Assembly (NCBI RefSeq): GCF_001425175.1
Contig: NZ_LMDV01000012.1
Location: 218,335 to 282,334 of the forward strand
Reading direction: 5' to 3'
DNA from: Nocardioides sp. Root1257
GTDB lineage: Bacteria; Actinomycetota; Actinomycetes; Propionibacteriales; Nocardioidaceae
Length of the DNA: 64,000 bases
Each line of letters begins with the position of its first letter. Within the stretch, counting starts at the first letter, position 1. Shown here one piece after another: positions 41,310 to 48,752 of this stretch. A program made the translations under genes and the position numbers. The notes under the pieces are model-generated. The model had not been told where the DNA came from, did no database searches, and saw nothing but the letters and a program-made list of their open reading frames with translations.

Positions 41310-42489
41310 CCGCGAAGGTCAGCCAGGTCGAGCGCAGCCCCAGCACGGAGCGGAACGTGTCGCCGCTGACGACCACGCGACCGGCGGAGCCGGTGAGGGT
41401 GATCGACCGGACCCGGCCGCCCCAGGCGCCGTTGCCGTCGCGGCTCGTGACGGCGATCCGGGTGAGGTCGCCGATGGCCGGCCACGCCTTCTCCAGGGCC
41501 GCATCGCTCAGCCGCACCTTCCAGTCGTGCACGGGGTTGCCCGACCAGCCGTCGTACGGGTCCTGCCGCGCGGGCAGGTAGGAGACCGATCCGGCCGACG
41601 TCCAGCCGCCGCTGCTGGAGCCGAACTGCGTGAACGCCGGCTCCCCGCCACTCGTCAGGACCTGCCGCCGAGTGGCGTCGACCGCCGCGTTGGCGGCGGG
41701 GTGCTCGGCGTCGTACCCGCCGTAGACCTGGCAGGACGACGTGTCGCAGATCTGGTACGCCGAGGAGCGCGGGTGCGCCCGCTCGTACGCCGCGTAGGTG
41801 CGGGCGGCGACCGCCTGGGCCTGCACCGCCGCCGGGCTCCATAGCGCCGGGATCTCGAGGGGCACGACGCCGCGGAGGTAGCTCTCGAGGTTGAGGTCGT
41901 TGACGGTGACGCGGGTGCCGGACGTCGTGACCGCGGTCCGGAGGCGCCCGCGGTAGGCGCGCTCGCCCGACGGCGTGACCAGCGTGATCGGGGCGCCGCC
42001 GGCGTAGAACTCTCCCGGGCCCTTCAAGGTCGCCCACGACCGCCACCGCGTGGCCAGGTAGGACACCCGGGTGACGCCGCGCGGCCCGGTCGCGACCCGC
42101 CACTGGCTCGCGCCGTTGTTGGGGAGCGCCGTGCGGCCGGGAACGGCCGTGTCGCGCAGCGTGAGCCCGGGGCGGGCCAGCACCACCAGGTCCTGGGGCG
42201 TGGTGTCGCCGGTGAGCTGCACGGACACCCGGCCGCCGCCGGTCCCCCATGCCGTGCCCGGGTAGTAGAACTCCGCGATCTGCCGGGCGGTCAGGCCCTG
42301 GCGCGCGGCGCCCTCGGCGCCGTACTGCGACATCCCGTGGCCGTGCCCGTAGCCGTGACCGCTGATCGTGATCCGCGCGTTGCCGGCGACGTCCCAGGCC
42401 CGGACGCCGCGCGCCGCGGCACCCGCCGGGACGGCCGTCGTGGCCACGAGCGCCAGCGTCGTGCAGGCGAGCAGCAGGGCGCGACGCAT
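41290..42489 (-). CDS. SpoIID/LytB-domain protein, copy A
   Basis: Secreted 399-aa protein: signal peptide ending PAGAAARG, then ITISGHGYGHGHGMSQYGAEG and the SpoIID core NLESYLRGVVPLEIPALW with the conserved Glu, followed by AVQAQAVAARTYAAYE. SpoIID is a lytic transglycosylase of peptidoglycan remodelling; in non-sporulating actinobacteria the role of these secreted relatives is open. It pairs with an equal-length paralogue at 42571. The two share CDTSSCQVYGGY and GNPVHDW- or FDHGTAG-type ends. The 81-bp gap between them has no clear promoter. Confidence 0.9.
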   Translation of the reverse strand: MRRALLLACTTLALVATTAVPAGAAARGVRAWDVAGNARITISGHGYGHGHGMSQYGAEGAARQGLTARQIAEFYYPGTAWGTGGGRVSVQLTGDTTPQDLVVLARPGLTLRDTAVPGRTALPNNGASQWRVATGPRGVTRVSYLATRWRSWATLKGPGEFYAGGAPITLVTPSGERAYRGRLRTAVTTSGTRVTVNDLNLESYLRGVVPLEIPALWSPAAVQAQAVAARTYAAYERAHPRSSAYQICDTSSCQVYGGYDAEHPAANAAVDATRRQVLTSGGEPAFTQFGSSSGGWTSAGSVSYLPARQDPYDGWSGNPVHDWKVRLSDAALEKAWPAIGDLTRIAVTSRDGNGAWGGRVRSITLTGSAGRVVVSGDTFRSVLGLRSTWLTFAVSASAG

Positions 42490-42570
42490 GGTGTCCTCGG
42501 GGTCGGTGGTGCAGGTGTGACGAGCAATCGCACCATGCGTCTCATCGGCCCCGCAACGGGAACCTGAGAA

Positions 42571-43770
42571 CTACGACGTCGTAATTCGGAACAGCGTCTC
42601 GCGCAGGCCGAGCCACGTCTTCAGGGTCGCCCCGGACACCGTCTGCGTCGAGCCGGTGCCGGTGACCGTGACTTCGGTGGCGCGGCCGCCGTAGGGCCCC
42701 TTGCCGTCGCGCCCGGTGACCTCGATCGACACCAGGTCGCCCATGCCCGGCCAGTTGCGGGTGATCTGCTCGGCGTTGAACGTCGTCCTCGTCGGGTCGC
42801 CGGCGGTGCCGTGGTCGAAGGTGTCCTCGCGCGAGCGCAGGTAAGGGAAGTCGCCCGCGTTGCTCCACCCGCCGTTGCTGGACGTGAACTGCGTGAACGC
42901 GGGCCGGCCGGCGTACGTCACGATGGTGCGCGACGTCGCCTTGATCGCGGTGTCGGAGAGCGGGTTCTCCGCCGCGTAGCCGCCGTAGACCTGGCACGAC
43001 GAGGTGTCGCAGAGGTCGTACGCCGAGCGCTTGTGCGCGCGGCGCTCGAAGGCGGCGTACGTCCGCGCGGCGACCGCCTGCGCGCGGACCGCGTGGGTCG
43101 GCCAGGAGGCCGGCACCTCCTGGGCGACGACGCCGCGCAGGTAGGCGTCGAGCGGGAGCACGTTGACGGTGTCGCGCTGCGAGCCGGACGCGTTGACGGA
43201 CGTCGACCGGAGGCTGCCGCGGTACGGCGCCGGGCCGGACGGCGTGAGCAGCACGATCGGCTGACCCCCGGCCGTGAACTCCGCGTCGCCCTTCGCGACG
43301 CGCAGGACGTGCCACCGGTTGGTCCGGTAGGAGATCGTCGACCGGTCGCGGGCCGGCGTGATCCGCCAGGTGCGGACCTGCTTGCCACGGACCTTGGCCG
43401 GCAGCCGCCAGGTCTTGCGAGCACCCAGCGAGTGGGCCTTGAGGCCGGGACGGGCGCGGACGACGACGTCCCGGGACGTGTCGGAGGTGAGCTGGACGCG
43501 GATCATGTCGCCGCCCTTCCCCCACCGGGTGCCGGGGTAGTAGTGCCGGACGATCGACCGCCAGGTCTGCCCGGCCGCGGCCCGGTTGCGGGCGCCGTAC
43601 TGCGACAGACCCTTGCCGTGCCCCCAGCCGGTCGTCTCGAACGTGACGGTCGACAGGGCGCGTCGTTCGTTGGCCGGGTGCTCGGGCGCCGCCTGGGCGG
43701 GCGCGACGGCGGCAAGAGCCGGCAGCAGAGCGACAGTGGCGATGGACGCGATGGCACGTCGGATCATCAT
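42571..43770 (-). CDS. SpoIID/LytB-domain protein, copy B
   Basis: Paralogue of copy A, also 399 aa. Signal peptide ALLPALAAVAPAQAAPE, then TVTFETTGWGHGKGLSQYGAR and the SpoIID core PLDAYLRGVVAQEVPASW with Glu, AVRAQAVAARTYAAFE, and CDTSSCQVYGGYAAE. The same domain order and length point to a tandem duplication, but sequence divergence is substantial, so it is old. It would act in cell-wall remodelling outside the membrane. It lies upstream of copy A and 34 bp from the opposite-reading LpdA region on its left-reading transcript. Confidence 0.9.
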   Translation of the reverse strand: MMIRRAIASIATVALLPALAAVAPAQAAPEHPANERRALSTVTFETTGWGHGKGLSQYGARNRAAAGQTWRSIVRHYYPGTRWGKGGDMIRVQLTSDTSRDVVVRARPGLKAHSLGARKTWRLPAKVRGKQVRTWRITPARDRSTISYRTNRWHVLRVAKGDAEFTAGGQPIVLLTPSGPAPYRGSLRSTSVNASGSQRDTVNVLPLDAYLRGVVAQEVPASWPTHAVRAQAVAARTYAAFERRAHKRSAYDLCDTSSCQVYGGYAAENPLSDTAIKATSRTIVTYAGRPAFTQFTSSNGGWSNAGDFPYLRSREDTFDHGTAGDPTRTTFNAEQITRNWPGMGDLVSIEVTGRDGKGPYGGRATEVTVTGTGSTQTVSGATLKTWLGLRETLFRITTS

Positions 43771-43804
43771 CGGTACCCCCCGAGAAGCAGTCGAGCCAGT
43801 GAGG

Positions 43805-45202
43805 CTACACGTGGTGCAAGCGGCGCGCGGCCTCGGCGAGCGACCCGCTCATGGACGGGTAGACCGTGAACGCCTGCGCGAGCTGGTCGGCCGTCAGCGA
43901 CTCCGCGACCGCGATCGAGACCGGGTGGATGAGCTCGCTGGCGCGCGGCCCGACGACCACTCCCCCGACGACGATGCCGGTGCCGGGACGACAGAGCAGC
44001 TTCACGAAGCCGTCCCGGACGCCCTGCATCTTGGCGCGCGGGTTGCCCGACAGCGGCAGGGTCACGATCTCGGCCTGCATCTCGCCGGCGTCGACGGCCT
44101 GCTGGGACCAGCCGACGGTGGCGATCTCGGGGGCGGTGAAGACGTTCGAGGAGACCTTCTTCAGGTCGAGCGGGTGCACCGTGTCGCCGAGGAAGTGCCA
44201 CATCGCGATCCGGCCCTGCATCGCCGCGACGCTGGCGAGCATCAGGACACCGGTGCAGTCGCCGGCTGAGTAGACGCCGCGCGCCGACGTGCGCGAGACC
44301 CGGTCGACGTTGACGAAGCCGCCGTCCTTGAGGATGACGCCCGCCTCCTCGAGGCCCATGTCGCCGGTGTTGGGCACCGAGCCGAGCGCCAGGATGCAGT
44401 GCGAGCCCTGGACGGCGCGGCCGTCGGTGAGGGTCACGGTGACGACGTCGCCGTCGCGGGTCACGGACTCCATGCGCGACTTGGACAGGACGTTCATGCC
44501 ACGCCGGGTGAGCACGTCCTCGAGCACCTTCGCGGCGTCGGCGTCCTCACCGGGCAGCACCCGGTCGCGGCTGGAGACGAGGGTGACCGGGATGCCGAGG
44601 TTGAGGTAGGCGCTCGCGAACTCGGCGCCGGTGACGCCCGAGCCGACGACGATCAGGTTGGTCGGGACCTCGGTGAGGTCGTAGACCTGCTCCCAGGTCA
44701 GGATCCGCTCACCGTCGGGCTGCGCGGTCGGGAGCGTGCGGGGTGCGGCACCGGTCGCCAGCAGGATGGCGTCGGCCTCGAGGGTCTGCTCCGTGCCGTC
44801 CGCGAGCTGCGCGACGACCCGGCCGGGTCCGTCGAGCCGGCCCCGGCCGTGGACGAGGGTGACCCCGTCGCGGGTGAGCCGGCGCTCGATGTCCTGGGAC
44901 TGGCTGGCGGCGAGGGCCTTCACCCGGGCGTTGACCCGGGCCAGGTCGACCCGGATCGAGGTCGCGGCGTCGCCCTCGGCGTCCTGGAACTCGACGCCGA
45001 GCTCGGCCGCGCCCGACAGCTCGCTCATCACCTCGGCGGTCGCGATCAGGGTCTTGCTCGGCACACAGTCGGTGAGCACGGCCGAGCCGCCGACGCCGTC
45101 GGTGTCGACGATCGTCACCTCGGCGCCGAGCTGGGCCGCGACGTGCGCCGCCTCGTAGCCTCCGGGGCCGCCGCCGATGATGACGACGCGTTCGGTGCTC
45201 AT
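43805..45202 (-). CDS. lpdA: NAD(P)H-quinone dehydrogenase LpdA (flavoprotein disulfide reductase-like)
   Basis: A 465-aa FAD protein of the lipoamide dehydrogenase fold: VVIIGGGPGGYEAAHVAAQLG, a second nucleotide fold LIVVGSGVTGAEFASAYLNLG, and YSAGDCTGVLML. The redox-centre region reads GGSAVLTDCVPSKTLIA; the first Cys of the usual CxxxxC pair is replaced, leaving only the second, as in mycobacterial LpdA, which reduces quinones rather than disulfides. It starts at ATG 45202, two bases beyond the end of lpd, so the two flavoproteins form an operon. Lipoamide activity is not expected. Confidence 0.9.
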   Translation of the reverse strand: MSTERVVIIGGGPGGYEAAHVAAQLGAEVTIVDTDGVGGSAVLTDCVPSKTLIATAEVMSELSGAAELGVEFQDAEGDAATSIRVDLARVNARVKALAASQSQDIERRLTRDGVTLVHGRGRLDGPGRVVAQLADGTEQTLEADAILLATGAAPRTLPTAQPDGERILTWEQVYDLTEVPTNLIVVGSGVTGAEFASAYLNLGIPVTLVSSRDRVLPGEDADAAKVLEDVLTRRGMNVLSKSRMESVTRDGDVVTVTLTDGRAVQGSHCILALGSVPNTGDMGLEEAGVILKDGGFVNVDRVSRTSARGVYSAGDCTGVLMLASVAAMQGRIAMWHFLGDTVHPLDLKKVSSNVFTAPEIATVGWSQQAVDAGEMQAEIVTLPLSGNPRAKMQGVRDGFVKLLCRPGTGIVVGGVVVGPRASELIHPVSIAVAESLTADQLAQAFTVYPSMSGSLAEAARRLHHV

Positions 45203-45204
45203 GC

Positions 45205-46596
45205 TCAGAGGTTGATCATGTGGCCGGCGATGCCCTCGATCGCTTCCTTCATCGCCTCGGACAGCGTCGGGTGGGCGAAGACGTTGCGGGCCACCTCGTC
45301 GGCGGTGAGGTCCCACTGCTGGGCCAGCGTCAGCGCCGGCAGCAGCTCGGTGACCTCGGGCCCGATCATGTGGGCGCCGATGATCTCGTTGTGCTCGGCG
45401 TCGGCGACGATCTTCACGAACCCGACGCCCTCGGCCATGCCGCGGGCCTTGCCGTTGGCCGAGAACGGGAACGACGACGTCTTCACGTCGTACCCCTTCT
45501 CGGTGGCCTGGGCCTCGGTGTAGCCGAACGACGCGATCTGCGGCTGGCAGAAGGTCGCCCGCGGGATCATGTCGAAGTTGATCTCCATCGTCTCCGCGCC
45601 GGCGATCGTCTCGGCGGCGACGACGCCCATCGCCTCGGCGGTGTGGGCGAGCATGAGCTTGCCGGTCACGTCGCCGATCGCGTAGATGTGCGGGACGTTG
45701 GTGCGGCCGCGGCCGTCGACCGCGATCGCGCCGCGGTCGGTCAGCTCGATGCCGGCGTTCTCCAGGCCGTAGCCCTCGACGCGCGGCGCGAAGCCGAACG
45801 CGGCGAGCATCTTGTCGGCCTCGAGCACCTCGGTGCCGCCGTCCTTGCTCACCGTGACCTTGACGCCGGAGCCGGTGTCCTCGACGTTCTCGACCTTGGT
45901 GGAGAGCAGCACCTTCACGCCGAGCTTCTTGTACTGCTTGAGCAGCTCCTTCGAGACGTCGGCGTCCTCGGTCGGGACCATCCGGTCGAGGAACTCCACG
46001 ATCGTGACGTCGACGCCGAAGTTGGTGAGCACGTAGGCGAACTCGACGCCGATGGCGCCCGAGCCGCCGATGATGATGCTGCCCGGGAGGGTGCTGTCGA
46101 GGATCTGCTCCTCGTAGGTCACGACGTTCTTGCTCGCGCTCATGCCCGGCAGCATCCGGACCTTGGCGCCGGTGCCGATGATGAGGTTGTCGAACGTGTA
46201 GGTCTGCTTGTTGCCGTCCTTGTCGACCTCGACCTCGTTGGTGCCCTTGATGGTGCCCCAGCCGTCGAGCTCGGTGATCTTGTTCTTCTTCATCAGGTAG
46301 TGCACGCCCTTGGCGCTGGCCTCGGCGACGCCGCGGCTGCGCTTGTGCGTCGTACCGAAGTCCATGGACGCGTCGCCGGTGATGCCGAAGACGTCCTTCT
46401 CCTTGGTGATGATGTGCGCGATCTCCGCGTTGCGCAGCAGCGCCTTCGACGGGATGCAGCCGACGTTGAGACAGACACCTCCCCAGTACTTCTCCTCGAT
46501 CACGGCCACGGACTGGCCGAGCTGGGCGGCGCGGATCGCGGCGACGTACCCACCGGGGCCGGCACCGAGGACAAGGACGTTGAAGTGCGTGCTCAC
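45205..46596 (-). CDS. lpd: Dihydrolipoyl dehydrogenase (E3)
   Basis: The E3 component reoxidises lipoyl groups of 2-oxoacid dehydrogenase complexes with NAD. The 463-aa protein has FAD fold VLVLGAGPGGYVAAIRAAQLG, the redox pair GGVCLNVGCIPSKALLRN, NAD fold IIIGGSGAIGVEFAYVLTNFG, YAIGDVTGKLMLAH and the C-terminal active-site HAHPTLSEA equivalent (NVFAHPTLSEAMKEAIEG). All catalytic residues are present. It starts at GTG 46596 with TAGGCT 6-7 nt ahead. It precedes lpdA and diverges from the cyclotransferase-like gene. Confidence 0.95.
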   Translation of the reverse strand: MSTHFNVLVLGAGPGGYVAAIRAAQLGQSVAVIEEKYWGGVCLNVGCIPSKALLRNAEIAHIITKEKDVFGITGDASMDFGTTHKRSRGVAEASAKGVHYLMKKNKITELDGWGTIKGTNEVEVDKDGNKQTYTFDNLIIGTGAKVRMLPGMSASKNVVTYEEQILDSTLPGSIIIGGSGAIGVEFAYVLTNFGVDVTIVEFLDRMVPTEDADVSKELLKQYKKLGVKVLLSTKVENVEDTGSGVKVTVSKDGGTEVLEADKMLAAFGFAPRVEGYGLENAGIELTDRGAIAVDGRGRTNVPHIYAIGDVTGKLMLAHTAEAMGVVAAETIAGAETMEINFDMIPRATFCQPQIASFGYTEAQATEKGYDVKTSSFPFSANGKARGMAEGVGFVKIVADAEHNEIIGAHMIGPEVTELLPALTLAQQWDLTADEVARNVFAHPTLSEAMKEAIEGIAGHMINL

Positions 46597-46655
46597 GCAG
46601 GCCAGCCTACTGACGTGAGGCAGCCCACTCGCCTCCGGTTGGTTACTCTTCGGCG

Positions 46656-47108
46656 GTGACGCTCTACGCCGCCTACGGGACCAACCTCGATCCCGCCCGG
46701 ATGAGCGAGCGGTGCCCGCACTCACCGCTGTCGACGACGGGGTGGGTGCAGGGGTGGCGCCTCACCTTCGGCGGCGAGGAGCACGGCTGGGACGGCGCGC
46801 TCTCGACCCTCGTCGAGGACCCGATCGACCAGGTCTTCGTGGCGGTCTACGACGTCTCCCGCGAGGACGAGTCGCAGCTCGACGGCTGGGAGGCGGCCGA
46901 CTCCGGCCTCTACCGCAAGACGCGCGTGCGGGTCGCGACGCTCACCGGCTCGGTCGTCGCCTGGACCTACGTCCTGGACGCCTACGAGGGCGGCCTGCCC
47001 TCCGCGTCGTACCTCGGCGTCCTCGCCGACGCCGCCGAGGCCGCCGACGCCCCCGCCGACTACGTCGCCGCGCTCCGCATGCGGCCCTGCCGGTCGATCG
47101 GGCAGTAG
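46656..47108 (+). CDS. Gamma-glutamylcyclotransferase-like (AIG2/GGCT fold) protein
   Basis: A 150-aa protein of the GGCT fold: LYAAYGTNLDPARMSERCPHS at the start matches the family's YG(S/T)N motif, with FVAVYDVSREDESQLDGWE containing the acid that often acts as catalytic base. Members cleave gamma-glutamyl amines; substrate unknown here. Start GTG 46656 has TACTCT 5-6 nt upstream (leaderless). Twelve bases after its stop the left repeat of the DUF559 cassette begins. Confidence 0.85.
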   Translation: MTLYAAYGTNLDPARMSERCPHSPLSTTGWVQGWRLTFGGEEHGWDGALSTLVEDPIDQVFVAVYDVSREDESQLDGWEAADSGLYRKTRVRVATLTGSVVAWTYVLDAYEGGLPSASYLGVLADAAEAADAPADYVAALRMRPCRSIGQ

Positions 47109-47120
47109 CTGGCCGGCTCC

Positions 47121-47201
47121 CAGGGATACCCGGTCGACCGGGTGTTCCTGAACTCCGAGGGCATTGCAAAGGCCTACAACCTGGTGAAGTGCCCTCCCAG
47201 T
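47121..47201. repeat. Left 81-bp two-hairpin inverted repeat of the DUF559 cassette
   Basis: The element consists of a near-perfect 30-bp palindrome (CAGGGATACCCGGT at 47121-47134 facing ACCGGGTGTTCCTG at 47137-47150) followed by a second stem, GAGGGCA (47157-47163) facing TGCCCTC (47190-47196). Its reverse complement aligns without gaps to 48247-48327, 65 of 81 positions identical by my count. It ends two bases before the stop codon of the DUF559 gene. Comparable palindromes may be repeated elsewhere in the genome; I could not check. Confidence 0.85.
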
Positions 47202-47203
47202 CC

Positions 47204-48172
47204 TCAACCAGCGGCCGGCAGCCGGGTCGGGCCGACCTCGCGGCGGAGCATCGCGACGGTCCGCTCGGGGTGCTCGAGGTCGTCCCAGGTCAGGCGGATG
47301 CAACGCCACCCGGTACGGCGGCGGATCCGGTCCTCACGTCGCTTCTCGGCGATCACGACCTCGGACGGCGTCTGTCCCGGTTTGAACGGCTTCTCGTACT
47401 TCACCTTCCCGTCGAACTCCAAGAACACCCCGAGATCCGGCCAGGCGAAGTCGACGCGACCGATCAGCTCGCCGTCCTCGTCGTGGACCTCGTACTGCGG
47501 CACGGGCGCAGGAATGCCGTGGCGGGAGAAGAGGTAGAAGCACCGCGACTCGCCGACCGTCTCGATCCGGGGATCGGCGAGTCGGAGCACGATGTCGGTG
47601 CTCAGCGTGTTCGGCCAGTGATCCATGCTGCGGTAGCGCTCGGCCAGCTGCTCGAGGGTCGTGTGACCGTGGTGCAGCAGGTGGTTGACCACGCACAACG
47701 CTGGTTCGACGCCCACGAGCGTAGTGGTCTCGAGGGCGGTCCGCGTCCCGCTCATCACCCTCACCCCATTGCGCGTCACGATGTCGCCGGGGAGCACACG
47801 GCCGCGATGCTGCCGTACGCCGGCCTCCCGTCGACCGACCTTGCCGTCGAGACGGGTCAGGTGGACCTCGTCGAGGTCGATCCGCCAGATCGGGGCGTCG
47901 TACTCCGGCAGACCCGACACGTGCGACAGGACAACATCGGTCTTCGCCTGCTTGACAGCCGCGCGCGCCCGCAGTGCGTGGCGTCCGGAGACGTCCAGCC
48001 TGTCGTGATCGGCCTTGGCGACATAAGCACCGCGACGCACTCGGACCAGCGTGCCGTCCGCCACCAGGCGCGCGATCCCATAGTCGTCGTACCCCTCGGC
48101 GAGCAGCTCCCCTCGCAGCCGCACGGGAGTATTGCGGGGGTCGTCGTCGGGACGTCCTGCCGGCTTGATCAT
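47204..48172 (-). CDS. AbiEi-like winged-helix + DUF559 (PD-(D/E)XK, Vsr-like) protein
   Basis: A 322-aa protein. N-terminal residues ELLAEGYDDYGIARLVADGT and LVRVRRGAYV form the winged helix seen in AbiEi-type antitoxins. The C-terminal about 100 residues fit DUF559, a Vsr-like nuclease fold: GRVDFAWPDLGVFLEFDGK supplies a D...ExxxK-like set, followed by KRREDRIRRRTGWRCIRLTW. Such proteins are common in actinobacteria and their activity is unproven. The ATG at 48172 is preferred; the frame could run to 48259. Inverted repeats flank the gene on both sides, a tandem 11-mer covers the start, and a DnaA-box-like TTGTCCACA lies upstream. No partner gene adjoins it. Confidence 0.82.
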   Translation of the reverse strand: MIKPAGRPDDDPRNTPVRLRGELLAEGYDDYGIARLVADGTLVRVRRGAYVAKADHDRLDVSGRHALRARAAVKQAKTDVVLSHVSGLPEYDAPIWRIDLDEVHLTRLDGKVGRREAGVRQHRGRVLPGDIVTRNGVRVMSGTRTALETTTLVGVEPALCVVNHLLHHGHTTLEQLAERYRSMDHWPNTLSTDIVLRLADPRIETVGESRCFYLFSRHGIPAPVPQYEVHDEDGELIGRVDFAWPDLGVFLEFDGKVKYEKPFKPGQTPSEVVIAEKRREDRIRRRTGWRCIRLTWDDLEHPERTVAMLRREVGPTRLPAAG

Positions 48173-48193
48173 GCCCGGGTTCTGCCCGGGTTC
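48172..48193 (-). repeat. Tandem 11-bp repeat at the start of the DUF559 gene
   Basis: TGCCCGGGTTC is present twice without a gap (48172-48182, 48183-48193, read on the + strand); the first copy shares its first base with the start codon. On the coding strand this is GAACCCGGGCA twice directly ahead of the initiation site, where one would expect a ribosome-binding sequence. Each copy contains the palindrome CCCGGG. It could be a tandem protein-binding site. Confidence 0.6.
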
Positions 48194-48223
48194 CGACGGT
48201 CCGCATGCCACCCATCTGGCGCC

Positions 48224-48232
48224 TGTGGACAA
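48224..48232 (-). promoter_or_regulatory. DnaA-box-like 9-mer upstream of the DUF559 gene
   Basis: Read leftward, TTGTCCACA matches the DnaA box of high-GC actinobacteria exactly. It is single, with no cluster around it, so it is not an origin. It lies about 52 bp upstream of the start codon, where DnaA could affect transcription; chance occurrence is possible. Confidence 0.3.
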
Positions 48233-48246
48233 CCCGCCGCCGACGT

Positions 48247-48327
48247 ACTGGGAGGGCACTTCCGCAACTTGACGGCCCTTGCAGTGCCCTCCCTGTTCAG
48301 GGATACCCGGACAACCGGGGATCCCTG
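48247..48327. repeat. Right 81-bp two-hairpin inverted repeat of the DUF559 cassette
   Basis: This copy reads, left to right, GAGGGCACT (48252-48260) facing AGTGCCCTC (48283-48291), then CAGGGATACCCGG (48298-48310) facing CCGGGGATCCCTG (48315-48327). It is the inverted partner of 47121-47201 with the same length. Several differences between the copies fall at different positions of the same stems yet leave 12 of 14 pairs in the long palindrome, suggesting that the fold is kept. It ends one base from the stop codon of the VOC gene. Confidence 0.85.
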
Positions 48328-48328
48328 G

Positions 48329-48721
48329 CTAGCCCGGCGCCACCGTGTGGCAGACCGCCTCGACGTTGTTGCCGTCGGGGTCGCGGACGAACGCACCGAA
48401 GTAGTGGTCGTGGTACTCGGGCCAGTGCCTCGGCTCGTGCAGGACCTCCGCGTCGAGGGAGACGGCGGCGTCGAAGAAGGCGCGCACGGCGTCGGCCGAG
48501 GTCGCCGCGAACGCGATGTGGACCTCGCGGTTGGGCTGGGACGAGGGGCCGGAGCCGTCGGGCTGGGTGCCGATCCAGAAGTCGGGCTTGCCGGGGGTGC
48601 CGTAGCCGATCGCGACCTCGAAGTCGAGGATCCGCTCGAAGCCGAGGACCCCGAGGACCTTGTCGTAGAACGCCGCCGACGCGGCGAGGTCGGAGCAGTT
48701 GATGCCGAAGTGGTCGATCAT
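48329..48721 (-). CDS. VOC (glyoxalase/dioxygenase-fold) family protein
   Basis: A 130-aa vicinal-oxygen-chelate protein: IDHFGINCSDLAASAAFYDKVL opens the first beta-alpha-beta unit with the His metal ligand, HIAFAATSADAVRAFF the second, and RDPDGNNVEAV the C-terminal strand with the Glu ligand. Members range from glyoxalases to resistance proteins; no substrate is evident. The ATG at 48721 is preferred to two GTG codons just upstream. It diverges from the purine phosphorylase gene, and its stop abuts the right repeat. Confidence 0.87.
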   Translation of the reverse strand: MIDHFGINCSDLAASAAFYDKVLGVLGFERILDFEVAIGYGTPGKPDFWIGTQPDGSGPSSQPNREVHIAFAATSADAVRAFFDAAVSLDAEVLHEPRHWPEYHDHYFGAFVRDPDGNNVEAVCHTVAPG

Positions 48722-48752
48722 CACCACATCGTGCCCGACTAGAGTCCTCCGG

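Noticed and set aside
45205..46596. The lysine-rich composition of lpd suggested recent transfer.
   Set aside because: Lys-rich stretches are normal for E3 proteins and the third-position GC is as high as in neighbouring genes.
47199..47210. AGTCCTCAACCA resembles part of the REP-like element at 778-813.
   Set aside because: Only about ten bases match and it lies in the DUF559 stop region without a hairpin.
47108..48341. Possible target-site duplication outside the DUF559 repeats (GCTGGCCGGCTCC left, GCTAGCCCGGCGCC right).
   Set aside because: The two match only with a gap and mismatches, are GC-rich and include neighbouring stop codons, so they are not evidence of insertion.
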